NCBI GenBank assembly: GCA_964219345.1 | Contig: CAXPPN010000047.1 | Coordinates: 24,321-88,320, forward strand | Direction of reading: 5' to 3' | DNA from: UBA3537 sp964219345 | GTDB taxonomy: Bacteria > Bacteroidota > Bacteroidia > Flavobacteriales > Flavobacteriaceae | DNA: 64,000 bases | Part shown: in pieces, positions 62,929 through 64,000 of the stretch | Layout: every line of letters starts with the position of its first letter | Position numbering within the stretch: the first letter of the stretch is position 1 | Notes under the pieces: generated by a model | What the model was told of the DNA's origin: nothing | The model's input: only the letters and a program-made list of their open reading frames with translations | The model's database searches: none | Program-made: the position numbers and the translations under genes

Positions 62929-63001
62929 ACGGGTTTAGCTCAGTTGGTAGAGCACTGGTCTCCAAAACCAGGTGTCGGGAGTTCGAGCCTCTCAACCCGT
63001 G
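62929..63001 (+). tRNA. tRNA-Trp(CCA)
   Basis: A 73-base cloverleaf: acceptor ACGGGTT/AACCCGT, D-arm AGCTCAGTTGGTAGAGC, anticodon loop CTCCAAA with CCA, T-arm AGTTCGAGCCT. Located between tuf and secE as in most bacteria. Confidence 0.95.
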
Positions 63002-63068
63002 CAAGGTAAGATAGTGCAACCAAAAAAAGCTAATTAAAATCCAAATCAACTCAAATTAAATAGTAAAA

Positions 63069-63254
63069 ATGATAGAATATATTAAAGAATCATTTGAAGA
63101 ATTAAAGAATAATGTCAGTTGGCCAACATGGTCTCAAGGACAAAGTTTAACCGTTCTCGTAGCGTTATTCTCAATTATATTTTCACTAGCAATTTGGGGT
63201 GTTGATACTGTTTTTGCACGTGTTGTAGAGGCCTATTTCAATTGGATTAAATAA
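63069..63254 (+). CDS. secE: Preprotein translocase subunit SecE
   Basis: A 61-residue membrane protein of the SecYEG channel. The conserved amphipathic ESFEELKNNVSWPTWSQGQ is followed by one membrane helix (about residues 28-50), the short single-helix form usual outside gamma-proteobacteria. nusG follows 9 bases later. Confidence 0.95.
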   Translation: MIEYIKESFEELKNNVSWPTWSQGQSLTVLVALFSIIFSLAIWGVDTVFARVVEAYFNWIK

Positions 63255-63263
63255 GACATTTTC

Positions 63264-63821
63264 ATGGCAGAGCAAAAGGAAGAGAAAAAGTGGTATGTTG
63301 TCCGTGCAGTGAGTGGACAAGAAAACAAAATTAAGACCTATATAGAGACAGAAATTTCTCGTTTAGGTTTAGATAGTTCTGTTGATCAAGTCCTTGTGCC
63401 AACTGAAAACGTGATTCAAATTCGCAATGGAAAAAAAGTACAAAAAGAAAAAGTATATTTTCCGGGTTACATTATGATTCAAGCCAATTTGAGTGGGGAA
63501 ATTCCTCATATCATCAAATCCATTACAAATGTTATTGGATTTTTGGGAGAAACTAAAGGAGGAGATCCTGTTCCATTACGTCAATCAGAAGTCAATAGAA
63601 TGCTTGGTAAAGTAGATGAATTATCACTAGAAGCCGATCAAAATGTGGCGATTCCATTTGTACTTGGCGAAACTGTAAAAGTTATAGACGGACCATTCAA
63701 TGGTTTTGATGGTATTGTCGAAAAAATAAATGAAGAAAAGCGTAAGCTTGAAGTCATGGTTAAAATTTTCGGAAGGAAAACACCATTAGAATTGAGCTAT
63801 ATGCAAGTTGATAAAATTTAA
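63264..63821 (+). CDS. nusG: Transcription termination/antitermination factor NusG
   Basis: A 185-residue elongation factor linking RNA polymerase with ribosome or Rho. The NGN domain reads WYVVRAVSGQENKIKTYIETEI, then VYFPGYIMIQANLS and IGFLGETKGGDPVPL; the C-terminal KOW domain (about 125-185) contains GETVKVIDGPFNGFDGIVEKI. Typical place between secE and rplK. Confidence 0.97.
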   Translation: MAEQKEEKKWYVVRAVSGQENKIKTYIETEISRLGLDSSVDQVLVPTENVIQIRNGKKVQKEKVYFPGYIMIQANLSGEIPHIIKSITNVIGFLGETKGGDPVPLRQSEVNRMLGKVDELSLEADQNVAIPFVLGETVKVIDGPFNGFDGIVEKINEEKRKLEVMVKIFGRKTPLELSYMQVDKI

Positions 63822-63889
63822 TAATTGTTACAATTAACACGGTTTGTATTTTCAGCTTCCAACTAAATACAAATCACTAAAAATTAAAA

Positions 63890-64000
63890 ATGGCAAAAGA
63901 ACTAGACAAAGTAGTCAAACTACAAGTTAGGGGAGGTGCAGCGAATCCATCGCCACCGGTTGGACCCGCTTTAGGTGCTGCTGGGGTCAATATCATGGAG
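63890..64000 (+). CDS. rplK: 50S ribosomal protein uL11, 3' partial
   Basis: Only the first 37 codons are in the window: MAKELDKVVKLQVRGGAANP then SPPVGPALGAAGVNIME, the conserved N-terminus of uL11. It starts 68 bases after nusG and continues beyond the end. Confidence 0.95.
   Translation, partial: MAKELDKVVKLQVRGGAANPSPPVGPALGAAGVNIME

Noticed and set aside
1..64000. CRISPR arrays, insertion sequences, prophage, toxin-antitoxin or restriction systems
   Set aside because: No regular direct repeats, transposase, integrase in mobile context, phage structural or defence genes were seen on either strand; XerC is the housekeeping type.

Overview
The window is an ordinary, densely coded piece of a Bacteroidota chromosome, almost certainly family Flavobacteriaceae. 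The evidence is its AT-rich composition, TAnnTTTG promoter boxes with an upstream TTG, the near absence of Shine-Dalgarno sequences apart from a perfect one before rpsU, flavobacterial family markers (DUF5522, DUF4136, DUF4920, DUF2851, a DnaJ with half a zinc finger, a glutamine synthetase II/III pair), and the gene order xerC-hpf-tRNAs-tuf-tRNA-Trp-secE-nusG-rplK. No genus can be named from sequence alone. No prophage, insertion sequence, CRISPR array, plasmid function or rRNA is visible.

Layout. 0-3 kb: 3' part of a Prc/Tsp periplasmic protease and an orphan DppC-like permease. 3-9 kb: DUF4136 lipoprotein, urocanase with a small unlisted DUF5522 gene before it, a PLP deaminase-like protein, a glucosaminidase-LysM lipoprotein and hemL. 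9-13.5 kb: a lipoprotein, a LOV-like PAS protein without the photoactive cysteine, and divergent glutamine synthetases of types II and III. 13.6-26 kb: purM-like, prfA, pyrF, Lrp regulator, DUF1684, crcB, M49 peptidase, MazG-like protein, ilvE, mnmD and an epimerase. 26-33 kb: grpE-dnaJ, a NatAB-like exporter, an NtrC-type response regulator without a DNA-binding domain, and an M28 peptidase. 33-36 kb: kdsA, typA, YgjV-like protein.

36-42 kb is the most accessory-looking stretch: a Wzx-type flippase, a phosphoethanolamine-transferase-like sulfatase-fold enzyme and three family-2 glycosyltransferases, two of them in tight array behind an ftsE-like ATPase. It looks like an envelope glycan locus. 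42-47 kb holds a 1011-residue TPR protein translationally overlapped with a plug-less outer-membrane barrel. 47-59 kb contains housekeeping and envelope genes (methyltransferase, YkgJ, sterol desaturase family, NamZ, LolE-like permease, cysM, DUF2851, PspC, K+ channel, AGCS symporter, ComEA-like protein, acyl-CoA dehydrogenase). 59-64 kb is translation-related: rpsU, xerC, hpf, five tRNAs, tuf, secE, nusG and the start of rplK.

I found no clearly new multi-gene defence or mobile system. The best leads are the rpsU ribosome binding site, the cysteine-less LOV-like protein, the receiver-AAA+ protein without HTH, the TPR/barrel pair, the glycan locus and a 13-base motif shared by two intergenic regions.
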